Shown here piece after piece: positions 1 to 14,640 of a stretch of DNA of 64,000 bases. The position numbers and the translations under genes were made by a program. Source of the DNA: Stomorhina lunata (Eukaryota; Arthropoda; Insecta; Diptera; Rhiniidae); the NCBI GenBank assembly GCA_933228675.1, contig OW121740.1, positions 34,447,292 to 34,511,291 of the forward strand. Direction: 5' to 3'. Under the pieces are notes generated by a model. The model had not been told where the DNA came from. It saw only the letters and a list, made by a program, of their open reading frames with translations, and searched no databases. Positions within the stretch are counted from its first letter, which is position 1, and every line of letters starts with the position of its first letter.

Positions 1-112
1 TAAACGCCTGCCCTCTGCCGATTTGTTTGCTTGTATACCAGATTTCCGTTATAGACTAACAGTGTTGTAAAATATACAAAAGTAATCGGTGGCTTTCAAA
101 ATAACCAAAAGT

Positions 113-1342
113 CAACTAGAACTGAACCAGAACTGAACTAGAACTGAACTAGAACTGAACTAGAACTGAACTAGAACTGAACTAGAACTAAACTAGAACT
201 GAACTAGAACTGAACTAGAACTGAACTAGAACTGAACTAGAACTGAACTAGAACTGAACTAGAACTGAACTAGAACTGAACTAGAACTAAACTAGAACTG
301 AACTAGAACTGAACTAGAACTGAACTAGAACTGAACTAGAACTGAACTAGAACTGAACTAGAACTGAACTAGAACTGAACTAGAACTGAACTAGAACTGA
401 ACTAGAACTGAACTAGAACTGAACTAGAACTGAACTAGAACTGAACTAGAACTGAACTAGAACTGAACTAGAACTGAACTAGAACTGAACTAGAACTGAA
501 CTAGAACTGAACTAGAACTGAACTAGAACTGAACTAGAACTGAACTAGAACTGAACTAGAACTGAACTAGAACTGAACTAGAACTGAACTAGAACTGAAC
601 TAGAACTGAACTAGAACTGAACTAGAACTGAACTAGAACTGAACTAGAACTGAACTAGAACTGAACTAGAACTGAACTAGAACTGAACTAGAACTGAACT
701 AGAACTGAACTAGAACTGAACTAGAACTGAACTAGAACTGAACTAGAACTGAACTAGAACTGAACTAGAACTGAACTAGAACTGAACTAGAACTGAACTA
801 GAACTGAACTAGAACTGAACTAGAACTGAACTAGAACTGAACTAGAACTGAACTAGAACTGAACTAGAACTGAACTAGAACTGAACTAGAACTGAACTAG
901 AACTGAACTAGAACTGAACTAGAACTGAACTAGAACTGAACTAGAACTGAACTAGAACTGAACTAGAACTGAACTAGAACTGAACTAGAACTGAACTAGA
1001 ACTGAACTAGAACTGAACTAGAACTGAACTAGAACTGAACTAGAACTGAACTAGAACTGAACTAGAACTGAACTAGAACTGAACTAGAACTGAACTAGAA
1101 CTGAACTAGAACTGAACTAGAACTGAACTAGAACTGAACTAGAACTGAACTAGAACTGAACTAGAACTGAACTAGAACTGAACTAGAACTGAACTAGAAC
1201 TGAACTAGAACTGAACTAGAACTGAACTAGAACTGAACTAGAACTGAACTAGAACTGAACTAGAACTGAACTAGAACTGAACTAGAACTGAACTAGAACT
1301 GAACTAGAACTGAACTAGAACCAAACTAGAAATGAACTAAAA
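113..1342. repeat. 11-bp satellite array (unit CTAGAACTGAA)
   Basis: Head-to-tail tandem repeat of an 11-bp unit, about 110 copies. It is almost perfectly homogeneous: a few units carry CTAGAACTAAA instead, and both ends degrade (AACCAG at the left, AACCAAACTAGAAATG at the right). The same unit occurs in reverse-complement orientation at 35610-36303. No open frame or gene is seen inside it. The homogeneity suggests recent amplification or ongoing homogenisation, which is inference. Confidence 0.97.
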
Positions 1343-2402
1343 CTTGAACTGCAAATCCAAGTACCCATTATTCTTCTGGGTTACCACTCTAGAAACACCA
1401 ACCAACAACAAGTCATCAAATACCAAGTGAACAAAAAATCAATGTTAACCAATTTTTGACATCACAAATATTTTTAGGCGGTAAAACATCAAAAAAATGT
1501 AATAAAGCCAAACATTAAAAAAATTAAACAAATTGTCACCTACAACCGAAGTTTAAAACATTTAAAAGGCGAGAAAAAAGTAAGAACACTTTTAAAACAG
1601 AACAAATATTTAAAACATAAAAATGTAAACGTCATCTCAAGTCATTATTGAAGTTTTCGTTACAATGACAAGACGTCAATAAGTCTTGTATACTTACATA
1701 TGAGTCAAATCGACAAATGTCTTAAACTAAATACTAACTGGAGTAACAGGAAAGCTTTTTCAGAGCTGATCTAGAATTTTTCAAAAACTCTAAAATGTCT
1801 TTCTTTTACATGATCTCTTTGATTTTTGCTCTTTTTATAGGTATTGTATTCTGACAATACTTACTTGCATGACACTTTTACCGGTATGGAACACACTTGT
1901 CAAATACGAGTACATCATGATTTACCTTTCTTTGAATTGGTTACAAAAATAAAAAAAGAAAAAACGTCAATATTTTTAACTTGAACTTATGTGGGTGGAA
2001 AAGGAAATATATAAAAAATTCAATTTAAAAGAATTTGAATGCTTACTTAAAGTTTAGGGTGTTTTATATTTCTTGACTAGAGGAGTGCCGATCGTTTTGG
2101 TAAGAAGCCTTTCCGTCGAAAATTAAATAATTTTTTCCATAATGTATTTGTAAGAGAAAATTAATTTGTTAAGTTAATTTTTTTAGTAATTAATATTTCT
2201 AGATGATCCTCCGTGTTGTTATTTCCGCTTAAAATGATTAGTAATAGGGTTTTACTTGCTAAGGAGGTACTAGCAAAAATATCGCAGCCTTAATTATTCA
2301 TATAAGTATATCTGGCTTATTTATAAAAGAAATGTAAGACATTTTAAAAACGTTTGTATAGTATACTTTTAGGATAATCTAAGTATTATATAACATATAT
2401 AT
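1343..2402. other. AT-rich intergenic or intronic DNA, no feature
   Basis: No ORF with recognisable protein similarity, no terminal inverted repeat and no tandem structure was found here by eye. The stretch is AT-rich with short homopolymer runs. Confidence 0.6.
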
Positions 2403-3340
2403 TAACAGGCCTTTATTACATTTTTGATTGGTTTCCAGGAGTGGTTTTAATATGAAAGATATAATCAAATATGGACCGATTCCTATAAAATTTTACATAC
2501 TGACCAATAGTTGCATAAAACTTCTCCATTCTAAATTTAGTCGTTATAGCTATTACAATTGTATTCAATTTGTCAGCATTAATGTCATTCCCGTGGCGGG
2601 GTTATATGGGAGCTCTAACTAAATTTGGACCGATTTCCCCCATTTTCAATACACAACTTTTTTAAGATATGAAAAATATTTTGTCAATTTTTGACTCTCT
2701 AGCTCTTTTCGTTAAGGCGCTATCGCGCTTTTATCTGTATTTTTGTGTTTCCGTAAGTTTTTTATATGGAAGTTAAGGTCAAATGGTGACCGATCCCAGC
2801 ACACTTGACTGGGATTGATATAAGACTTCTTTGTACCAAATTTAGTGGTTATATCTGTTATAGTTTTAGATTTATTGGCATTTAACTGTATTTTAGGTGA
2901 AATTTAGGCTGTTTTCATAAGTTTTTTGTATGGGAGCTATGGCTTAATGTGAACCAATTTTGATAAAATTTGATATGCTGCATATGGCTTTAGTAAGACT
3001 TCTATGTACCAAATTTTATTATCATAGCTATTACAGTTTGTTATTTATTAGCAAATAAGCGATTAGCCTGGGCGAGGTTATACTGGAGCAATGGTCAAAT
3101 GTTAACCGATTTTGCCCAATTTCAATACCAAAATTTTCTCAGAAATGAAGAATATTTTTACTAAGTTTCAGTGAGCTAGCTCCTTTCATTTAGGCGTTAT
3201 CGTGATTTCAACAGGAAGACGGACATCGCTCAATATTCATAAGGATTCAGAATATATATCGCTTTTCTTTTTTGAGCCAATATTAAGAAGATTACAAACG
3301 GAATAACAATCTCAATTCGTTTTGATGGTGGGTATAAAAA
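2403..3340 (+). mobile_element. DINE-1/mini-me-like element, family A, 5'-truncated
   Basis: A non-coding interspersed repeat shared with 6415-8199 (reverse), 8530-10071, 28472-30180 and 32883-34178. The body is made of repeated modules around GGGAGCTATGGTCAAATG and AACCGATTTTG. The 3' end reads TTTTGATGGTGGGTATA, which is complementary to TATACCCACCATCAA near the 5' end of the full copies. This copy lacks the 5' hairpin end. The family resembles dipteran mini-me/DINE-1 (Helentron-related non-autonomous) elements, which carry subterminal inverted repeats and a (GTCY)n tract. The family name is inference; membership of one repeat family is seen directly. Confidence 0.7.
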
Positions 3341-3633
3341 TACAACCCTAAAAGTATTGCATACTTACTTTTGGCTATCGATTACTTAAAAATTTACCCG
3401 TTATTGAGTACTTAATACCCAAATACTTAATACTTTAACAACTCTACCCCTCAATCGCCATGTGATATTACATAATAATTGAAATTACAGAGGTAACCGA
3501 CCCTGCACGAGTTATCCGAAATAATTGTCCGATTTCATCGAATTATAATATCAGTGGTCGTACCATCAAAACAAATATCTGTACCATAATGAAATTATCT
3601 TAAAAATTGAGATATATACTTTGATGGCTTAAA

Positions 3634-4149
3634 ACAGGTAAGAAAGTGCTATAGTCGGTCAAGCCCGACTATACGATACCCTTCACCACAAAGGTCAAGG
3701 GTGTTTTTTTCCTTTATAAAGACAAATATTAGCTAAATTCCATCTTATAAACATTTTCTCAAAACTTATATATTTATGCTGTTTCTGTCATTTGGACTTA
3801 TATGAGAGCTATGGTCAAATGTGGACCGATTATCTCGAAATTTGGCAAGTTGATTACAGTTGTTTATGCAAAATATAAACTTAAAATTCTCATTATCTTC
3901 AAATTTATGAGCGTTTTAGTGAATTTTGTCTTATTTAGTGCATTTTGGCAGAAGACTTTGTATGGGAGCTATGGTCAAATGTGAAATTTGGTACAGTGAT
4001 TTTGGTTTATATAAGCAGTATTTGTTTTAAATTTCATGAAAAAATATTGATATTTGTGGCCAAAACATCAATTCCGGGAAGTAGGACCTATGGGAGGTAC
4101 CACAAAAAATTTACCGATTTTTTTCCACCTCTGGTGGTGAAGGGTGTAA
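3634..4149 (+). mobile_element. Hairpin-end element, family B
   Basis: Starts with ACAGGTAAGAAAGTGCTATA followed by the hairpin TAGTCGGTCAAGCCCGACTA. ATACCCTTCACCAC comes next and is answered at the 3' end by GTGGTGAAGGGTGTA. Related copies lie at 12078-12869 (reverse) and 31130-31909. The opening bases (ACAAGTAAGA in other copies) are shared with family A, so the two families probably use the same mobilisation machinery. No protein is encoded. It is probably a non-autonomous DINE-1/mini-me-like element, by inference. Confidence 0.68.
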
Positions 4150-5977
4150 AAATGGACTGACTGTCTGCCAGCCGGAGAAGTAATTCTACTTCAATTGGTA
4201 TACTTTAAGGTGGATCTCAACCCAAAATTTCTCTAACCTAAAGTAATGTAGGGTACACAACATGATTCGAAGAGGTTAAACTGAATTTTGCCTAATATTG
4301 TCATGTGCAAAAATCTTATATAATTTTTTTCAAATAATCTGTCCTTGACCCTTAAAATCGTTAATCGTTATCTCAAGTATATTCACGATTTTCAAAAGAT
4401 AAAATATTTTCAGATTACAAATAATTACGATGAGTATTTGCGCAAAAATATAACAAATAATTAAAAAAAAACTATAAAACACAAACTAAAATACAAAATT
4501 AGCGATTTCAATATTTTTCCTTTCAATGAGACTGATTTGTAAATATTTATGTATTTCGTATTGAAAAGCGAAAGTTTCGGATAAGATATAAACAGGGACT
4601 ACCAGCAGGTCTTAAAACTTTGTATTGTTTCGTATCAGACTTTTTTTTGCCTCATAAGCAAATATCAAAAATATTTTTTTATAGATAAAACCTTAACTCA
4701 CGTGAGATAAGTAACAAATGGAAATGGTGGAAAAAAAATTTTAACAAATCAGTTAAAAATATATAATTCTGGCACGCTTTTCTCTAAAAAAAAAGGGTAA
4801 ATGTTTTTTTTTTTACTCTTATTTGTATATTATCAAATATTTACAGATCGATAAGATTAGAAAGGAGATAAAAATATCGAACTACCGATATTGAGTAGTT
4901 AAACATGTAATTTACTAACTTTGTTTGATGATCTTTCAAATGATCTTTGATAAATATTGGCTTTCAAAAAGTTTCGAAAACAAAGTGTTATCTTGCTATC
5001 GAAGTTTAACAAATAGAATTTTGTTAAAATGTTTTTAGTTCTTAAACTTTGTTTAAAAACTGCTTCCATTTTTTATTAAATATTTACATAAATTTTATTT
5101 AAATATTTAAAAATAAATCTAAACTTAATAGCTACTTTATAGTATTAAATTCTTTATTTTGCATGTTCTTTATCGATAACTGTCTTAGATTATCTTGTCT
5201 CTAGTTATCGCAATCAGTGATAAAACTTTAAAACATAACCACAGGTACAAATTTATTTTATTTTTAGGTAATATTTTATGCAACGTTTTTTTTTCATTTT
5301 TTTATCAAATGACGTTTTATTTGAGTTTATCTTGTATGTAATGACGTTTCAAATGTTTACTTTTTAAATGACACTTTTAATTTATGTTAAGGTTTAAATT
5401 TATTTTTATGAATTTATTAATATACAATTTAAAAGAAATTAAATTTTTTTTAAATATTTATTTTCAATGAGTAATCGATATTGTATATTGAAAAATTGAA
5501 GCGCCCTTTAAACCCTTTATGCGATGATTATATATTTGAGTCATCAAATTTTTTGTTAAAGTTATAACTCTAATGACTCAGTTTTTGAGGCGTATTCTGG
5601 AACTACTTTTCTTTATAATAACTCTCTAACTTCTTAATTACTGGTAAGGTTTTATAAAATTTTGAAGCAAATAGGAGTCGGATTTTAAATACGAGGTAGG
5701 GTTAATAACTCCATGACATTTTTAATGAAACTAAAAAAGTTAATTAGTTTTAAACATAGTCTCTTTTGATCTCTATATACTTAGTCCAGCGTTTCTCAAA
5801 TTTTGTTATCCCTACAGAAAAATAAATTTGTCGAGCTCTTTAAAGACTCGTCGTTGGAGTCAAATCTCTTTTCACCGAAACATTTCTTCATGTTCGAAAA
5901 AAAGAAATATAAATTTATATCTTTTGACGTCGGAAATCACTTCTCTTAACTTAAAACAAGTTTTTCAGAGTTGTTAA
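4150..5977. other. AT-rich DNA without recognisable genes
   Basis: Only very short open frames occur and none resembles a known protein. The sequence is AT-rich with poly-A/T runs. No tandem or inverted repeat of note was seen before the small TIR element at 5978. Confidence 0.6.
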
Positions 5978-6199
5978 CCCCTTGACGTATTAATTAGCCT
6001 AACGAAGTTCGCTTCCAACTGTTCGCATACAACTTGCACTAAACAAACCAGTTTTGATGCTTAAAGACAGTCGCAAAACGATTCAGACTCGTTGTAATCA
6101 TGTTAGGCACAGAAATTGTACCACGAGTCGGACTCGTGATAATCATGTTAGGCACAGAAATTGTACCACGAGTCAGACTCGTGGAAATACGTCAAGGGG
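5978..6199. mobile_element. piggyBac-like MITE with TTAA target duplication
   Basis: A 222-bp non-coding element with terminal inverted repeats CCCCTTGACGTATT (left) and AATACGTCAAGGGG (right). It is bounded exactly by TTAA at 5974-5977 and at 6200-6203. A TTAA duplication with CCC-starting termini is the hallmark of the piggyBac superfamily. The interior holds a 45-bp direct repeat (units starting near 6087, 6132 and 6177) containing TTAGGCACAGAAATTG and a short palindrome CCACGAGTC/GACTCGTGG. There is no transposase, so it would need a trans-acting piggyBac enzyme. Confidence 0.85.
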
Positions 6200-6414
6200 T
6201 TAAAAATCTATCTCGTCAAACTAGTTTAACCCTCTGCAACTGATGTATGCATTAGCAGACGCTAACATAATCAAAATTTTAGACAGAAATTTAATTTCAT
6301 GTCGATACAAAATTAATAACAAGAGTCAAAATTAATTTTAAAGGCTAAGACATAATATGCTTTACGGTAAGAATACCACAACACTTGCCTCAGACCTGAA
6401 TTTTGCAAAGGTAC

Positions 6415-8199
<1,785 letters not shown>

Positions 8200-8279
8200 A
8201 ATGGCTGAAATTTCGCAGCTCTTAAACTTTTGAGAAATGTTCGCTTAAAGAACGTTGTCAGATTTGGCTTAAAATTTCA

Positions 8280-8529
8280 TAACTGAACTTTTAGACCTGC
8301 TGTTACAATATTCCGTTGAAAAATCTTTAAAATGCAAAAAACATTTTTCTATATAGAAAAAAGGTTATTACGTTTTTTTAATAGCAGAAAAAAATTGTTT
8401 CAGAATTTTCTATATGAAAGATGTATCAGTTTTCTATGGAATCGTTTGTTACAAAAATTTTCTATAGAAAATATTGTTTCCTTTAATATTTTTATATGAA
8501 AACATTTTTTTAAACAATTTTTTATAGAA
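8280..8529. repeat. Degenerate palindromic-satellite relic
   Basis: Several imperfect copies of the TTTTCTATAGAAAA-type core (for example near 8346, 8407, 8457 and 8520) lie between two head-to-head family A elements. The units are diverged and irregularly spaced. It may be the remnant of a satellite array into which the elements inserted. Confidence 0.55.
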
Positions 8530-10071
8530 ACAAGTAAGAGTGTTATATTCGGCTGTGCCGAATCTTATATACCCACCATCAAGTTGTGTTAAATTCAGAA
8601 ACATATCTCATATATCTACGAAGGTGCAGCTAATTCAAAATCTGGACCAAAACTAAAAAAAGCGCTAAGCTAATTGATATTGTTCTTAAAACCTTTGGAC
8701 TAAATTCGGTTGCCGTAGCTTTATAGTTCAATAATTAAAAATATTTTAGTGGTTTCCCCCCAGTATTTACTTTGATCAAAATTCGGTCTCATAACCGGGT
8801 ATAGTTCTACATTAATAAGTTGTTAAATACTTTTCGTTGTGCTTAATATGTAGTTATAATAGTAATACGGCAGGTCCATATATTTCGTTAGGAGTTACTA
8901 ATGCATTCATTATAGATAAAGTCTGGGCTGAACATTGATTGATGCCTATCTAATTTCATAGGTGCAATCTTAATATAATGAATGTACCTTTAAATCTTTT
9001 TGATTGTAGATATAAAAAGGGGATGTTATATATATAAGAATTATAGCCAAATGTTGACCGAATGTAACAACTGGCTGGTATATATTTAGAGCTTATTCCT
9101 GCAAAATTTAGTGGCTACAGCTATCATAGTTTCTAAATTAATAGCTTTTAACTGGAGTTTGCTAAAATTTTTGGTTTCCGTGAGTGTTTTTTATATGAAA
9201 GCTAAAGTCAAATATGGACTGATTCCTATAAAATTTGATAAACTGATCAAAAGTTGCACAAAACTTCCCTATTTTAAATTTAATCGTCATAGCTATTACA
9301 ATTGTATTCAGTTAACAGCATTAATGTGTTTTCCGGGGCGGGATTATATGGGAGCTTTAACTAAAATTGAACCGATTTTTTCCATTTTCAACACACAACT
9401 TTTTCAAGATATCCAAAATACTTTTGTAAAATTTTGTCCCTCTAGCTCTTTCCGTTATGGCGCTATCATGCTTTTATCTGACGAACAGATGGACATAAAT
9501 CCCATTTTCTTTTTGAATTTTTGTGTTTTCATAAGTTTTTTATGTGGGAGCTATGGTATATAATAAGATATAAGACTTTTTAGTGCCAAATTATATCTGT
9601 CATATCTGTTGTATCTGTTATAGTTTAAGATTTATTGGCATTTAAGTATATTTTAGTTAAAATTTAGGCTGTTTTCGTAAGTTTTTTGTGTGGGAGTTAT
9701 GGCTAAATATGAACCGATTTTGATGAAATTTTATATGCTATCTGGGGCTTATGTGAAACTTCTATATGCCTTTTTTTCATCATCATAGCTGTTATAATTT
9801 TTCATTTATTAACAAATAAGCGATTAGCCTAGACGAGGTTATACGGGAGCTATGGTCAAATGTGAACCGATTTCGTCCAATTTCAATACCAAAATTTTCT
9901 CAGAAATGAAGAATGTTTTTACTAAGTTTCAGTGGGCTCGCTGCTTTCGTCTTAGAATTTCATAGAGATTCTGAATATATATCGCTTTTGGTTTTTGAGC
10001 CAATAATAAGGAAATTACAAACGGAATGACAATCTCAATATACTCCCCATTCTTTTTGATGGTGTGTATAA
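8530..10071 (+). mobile_element. DINE-1/mini-me-like element, family A, near full length
   Basis: The most complete copy. It opens with ACAAGTAAGAGTGTTATATT, the hairpin TTCGGCTGTGCCGAA and TATACCCACCATCAAG. It closes with TTTTTGATGGTGTGTATA, so the subterminal inverted repeat is intact. The centre contains module repeats around GGGAGCTATGG and CCGATTTT. The (GTCY)n tract is almost absent here (ACGAACAGATGGACAT near 9481). No conserved ORF; the 150-codon frame at 9111-9563 is repeat sequence that merely lacks stops. Helentron-associated origin is inference from architecture. Confidence 0.72.
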
Positions 10072-12077
10072 ACAAATAAAGTATACTCTCATCTTAAAAA
10101 GTGTTAATAGCAATGAAAAGATAACACTTCATTCATAAAAAATTTTGGCTGTAATTGACTTCCTTTAAAAAAAAAATGTCGTAAATTATCTGTCATATCT
10201 AATTTTCAATGTAAGTGTTATCCTTAATATGCTTTTACCATTTGTTTTTTTTTTACTTTTACTATTTTATCCTACATTTTATATTTTAGTTAAGGTGATA
10301 ATATTGTCAAATTGATAAGTAATTTAATTTAGGAGATGTTCTTATCCCTTTTTTTGTAGGCAGAAAATTTTTATGAATGAATTTTTTTTCGTATTTTCCA
10401 ATACAAGGATGAATGTTATGTACGTGTAATGACATCCTAATGGATTTAGGGGACATAATTTCTAATCATTTTTGTTACTTTTTTCTGACTCAATGCCATG
10501 TGTTTTTTTTTTTTGTTCTTATTTGGAGTTACCGTCATGACCGGAGCTCATGAAACATATTGACACTTTTTTGGAAAATTGAGAAAAAAAATTTAATTGA
10601 CTGCCTTTTTTAGCCTGTGCTGGTTTCATGTTGTTGTTGCTTTTTTGTCCGATGAGATAGTGAGGAATTTTGACGCCACTTTACCTACGGATCTTATTTT
10701 ATTTATTTTAACTGCTCGTAAAGATAATGGATCTTTCAGCTTTTATTTTCTTTTCATCTTTTTTTTTTGTAGATTTTGTTTCGTTTTAGTTTTTAATTTG
10801 AGTCGTTCTTTTAAGTTTCAATTTAAATTGATTTTGCACTGGGTATTTTTTTTTTTTTTTTTTTTTTGAATAGGTTTTTGACTGTTTGTATGCTGGTTAT
10901 ATGCGATTATGAATCATCACAAGGAATTTGGTTTAAAAATCATTTTTATAAGAAAAGTATCCATCATATGAAATCTGTTCTACAAAATAGATATCCTTCT
11001 TTAGTAACTTCAACTCTCGTATTTGCAAAGCGATTTTAAAATTTTAAACATTTTATGAAAATATGCAATTTTATAAAACTTTTTAAGGAAACAAAAAATA
11101 CAAAAACTAAAAAAAAATATTTTTAGTAACACAAATCCCAGAATTCCCGAAAATTATCGAAAAATTTCCAAAAATGGCTATTTTTAGTTTTTTTGCTTTG
11201 GTTGCTTGGTCAGTTTCAGGGCGACCAAGTACTTTTGCAAAGTAATTAAAAACACCTTGGTCCATAAAAATTTGGTGAAATTTTTTTTACAGCTTGCACG
11301 CGAGCTGATGAATTATGGATCAAAATTTAAATTTCCGTAAACAATAGGTCTAAATCGAGAGACTCTGGTACTAACACCGAATAAACAAGAAGTTATTTTT
11401 TAACTTAATTATAAACCTTGTGAAGTTTTATTTTAGAAAAGTCGAATGTCTTTGTAACTGTAAGAGATAGCATAGGCACGTAAGAAACGGAGTCAAAACT
11501 TCATGATGATGAGGACTTAAAATGGCCTATTTTTTAATTTAGTCGAAAATTGCACAGTGGTAGAATGAGATTTATTTTGGTATTAACTCTGCAGTTTCTA
11601 AACTACTGGACGGATTTTGATGAAATTTTAAAGATGTCCACCTCGGGTTTTTAAAACCTTTGGATCCGTATAACTTTTGCCAATTTGGTTTGATTCGACT
11701 TAAACATTTTTGAAAACTTTATCTCTTACAGTTTCAGAGATATTTGGCTTCAAGCATTTTTTTTGCGTTTTTTGGCATGACTTGGTATTTAGACTGGTCT
11801 TTTTTGCCTTATAAGTCGATTTTGGTAAGATGGAACATTTTTTTTAAATACTGTTAGATTGGTGATAAATTTCAAAATCAACTAAAAGAAAAAAAATTAA
11901 TTATGTAAACTTTATAACAAAGAAAAATTCTTCAAAGTTTGTCTACCAAAAAAAGCCTGAAAAATTACCTTTTAAAAAAAATTTACTTTATTTTTTTTTT
12001 TTTGAATATTTTAAAAAAAAATTTCAAAAGACTTAATGTTTTTTCACATTTGCTAAAAGATTTGACATGCACCCTAT
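10072..12077. other. AT-rich DNA, no recognised gene
   Basis: Contains poly-T runs (10848-10867) and low-complexity frames rich in Phe that are not credible proteins. The part at 11110-11770 has a slightly more mixed composition but shows no protein similarity or terminal repeats. Nothing else is supported. Confidence 0.55.
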
Positions 12078-12869
12078 TTATACCCTTCACCACCATAGGT
12101 GGAACAGGTATTATAAGTTTGTGCTGAAGTTTGTAACGCATAGAAATATTTGTCTTAGACCCACCTTTTAGTATACCAAAAGAATCACTTTCTGAGTCGA
12201 TTTAGCGATGTCCGTCCGTCCGTCCGTCTGGCTGGCTGGACGGCTGGACCCCCATGTAAACCTTGTAATCAAACTACAGGTCGCAATTCTAAAGATAATT
12301 TGGTGAAATTTGGCACAGATAATTTTTGATAATGGGACCATGGCTATTGAAATTGGTCAAAATCGGTCCATTATTTATGGTACCTCCCATAGGTCCCACT
12401 TCCCGGAATTGCTATATTGGCCACAAATATCAATATTTTTTCATAAAATTACTGCTTATGTAAACTTAAATCACTGTACCAAATTTCTTTGAAATCGGTC
12501 CACATTTGACCATAGCTCCCATACAAACTCTTCTTCAAAAACGCACTAAATGAGACAAAAAATCACTAAAATGCTCGTAAATCTAAAGATAATGAAAATT
12601 TTGAGATTATATTTTTCATACATAATTTTTGTAACAACTGTAATCAATTTGCCAAAAAACTGTAATCAATTTGCCAAAAAAATCCACATTTGACCCTAGC
12701 TCTCATATAAGTCCAAATGACGGAAACAGGTTGAATATATACGTTTTGAGAAAATGTTTGTATGATGGCAAAATTTAGCAAATATTTGTCTTTGTCTAAC
12801 ACCTTTGACCTTAGTGGTGAAGGGTATCGTATGGTCGGCTTGACCGACTATAGCGCTTTCTTACTTGTT
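12078..12869 (-). mobile_element. Hairpin-end element, family B, reverse copy
   Basis: The left boundary is TATACCCTTCACCACC. The right boundary is GTGGTGAAGGGTATCG, then the hairpin GTCGGCTTGACCGAC and TTCTTACTTGTTT, the reverse complement of the family's opening bases. A short (GTCC)n tract (GTCCGTCCGTCCGTCTGGCT) lies near the left end. Internal modules (TTTGACCATAGCTCCCATAC) are shared with 31130-31909. Non-coding. Confidence 0.7.
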
Positions 12870-13420
12870 TTCTATTGAAAAATGATATATCGAAGATTTT
12901 TTATAAAAAAATTTTGTATCGAAAATTTTCTATAGAAAATTTTATATCGAAAATCTTTTTTCCACAAATTTTTTATCGAAAATTTTCGTTAGAAAAATTT
13001 TTTATCCAAAATTTTCTTTAGAAATAATTAATACAAAAATTTTATACTGAAAATTAGAAAATTTTTTATCAAAAATTTTCTTTAGAAAAATTTTATACAA
13101 AAAATTTTAAACCGAAAATTTTCTTAGAAAAATTTTATGAAAAAAAATTTATACCGAAAATTTTTTATAGAAAAATTTTATACCGAAAATTTTTTATAGA
13201 AAAATTTTATATCGAAAATTTTCTTGAGAAAAAATTTATATCGAAAATTTTCTTTAGAAAAATTTTATATCTACAATTTTCTACAGAAAAAATTTCTATA
13301 GCAAAATGTTACATCGAAGCTTTTTTATAGAAAAATTTTGTATCGAAAGTTCTATAGAAAATTATATATCGAAAATCTTCTTTACATAAATTTTTTATCG
13401 AAAATTTTAAAATTTTCTAA
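12870..13420. repeat. 29-bp palindromic-core satellite, small array
   Basis: About 18 diverged units of the repeat with consensus TATCG, AAAATTTT, CTATAG, AAAAATTTTA. It starts immediately after the 3' boundary of the family B element. Many units vary in the centre (CTTTAG, TTATAG), so the array is older or less homogenised than those at 39-46 kb. Confidence 0.85.
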
Positions 13421-13629
13421 AAGATTAGGCTCCAGAGATGCGTACCAACTATAATTTTAATAATCTTAGGCATGCACCCTATAACCAGCGGTGGTCGAAA
13501 ATAAAAAATTTTAGGGGGAAAAAATGAGTTTTTGTAGCTTTAAAAAGTTTTCAATATGGATTTTAAAATTTTCTTTATTAAATTATATAAGATATAAAGT
13601 TCGTAAGGTATGTGCAATGGGGTCACACG
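13421..13629. other. Short spacer, no feature
   Basis: AT-rich unique-looking sequence between two tandem arrays; nothing recognised. Confidence 0.5.
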
Positions 13630-14640
13630 GACCATTTTCTAAAAAAAAAAACTAAAATTTTTGAAAAGCGTACTTTTCTGTACTCAAAAATGTTAACTTA
13701 AATTTCAGAATTCATTCTAAAATTAATATTTCTGAATTTCTTATTTATTGGTCTTTACTGTGTCCAAAAATATCTAATATCTTGTTTAGGTTTAGGTAGA
13801 GTTTTTCGAAAAAATTACAAAGTTATGTTAAAAAATCATACAAATTTATTAAAAAAATGGTTTGATATTCAAAAAATTTAATAAAAATTTCAGAACTCGT
13901 TCTGAAATTTTTATTTCTAAATTTCTAATATATTGGTCTATACTGTGTCCAAAAATGATCATGATACCTTGTTTACTTTTAGAGAGTTTTGCTCAAAATT
14001 ACAAAGAAATTTTAAAAAACTAGATAAATTTATTAAAAAAAATGGTACTTTTGCGTATTCAAAAAATTAAGTAAAAATTTCAGAACTCGTTCTGAAATTT
14101 ATATTTCTAAATGACCAAAAATGGTCATAAGACCTTGTTTAGTTTTAGAGATTTTTGCGAAAAAATTACATAAATTTATTAAAAAAAATGGTACTTTTTA
14201 GTATTCAAAAAATTTAGTAAAAATTTCAGAACTCGTTCTAAAATTTATATTTCTAAATTTCTAATATATTGGTCTATACTGTGTACAAAAATGCTCATAA
14301 TACCTTGTTTAGTTTTAGAGATTTTTGCGAAAAAACTTCAAAGTAATGTTAAAAAATTACATAAATTTATTAAAAAAAAAGTGGTACTTTTGGGTATTCA
14401 AAAAATGCAGTAAAAATTTCAGAACTCGATCTGAAATTTATATTTCTAAGCTTCCAATATATTGTTCTACACTGTGTCCAAAAATGATCATAATATCTTG
14501 TTTGGTTTTAGAGATTTTTGCTAAAAATTACAAAGTAATTTTAAAAAATTATGTAAATTTATTGTTATGGCATTTCTTTGACAAAAGTCTTAAATCAATT
14601 TCTAAATTGGTAATCATTTTTGATCTTACTTAAAAGTATA
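13630..14640. repeat. Tandem repeat of about 190 bp, five diverged copies
   Basis: The marker TTTCAGAACTCGTTCTGAAA (a near-palindrome) recurs at about 13706 (diverged), 13891, 14081, 14227 and 14420, giving spacings of 185, 190, 146 and 193 bp. Each copy also carries ATATTGGTCTATACTGTGTC and CTTGTTTAGTTTTAGAGATT. The 146-bp spacing reflects an internal deletion. It has no coding potential beyond chance frames and I do not recognise the family. Confidence 0.85.

Noticed and set aside
9111..9563. 150-codon open frame
   Set aside because: Lies inside a non-coding family A repeat and is not conserved as a frame in the other copies.
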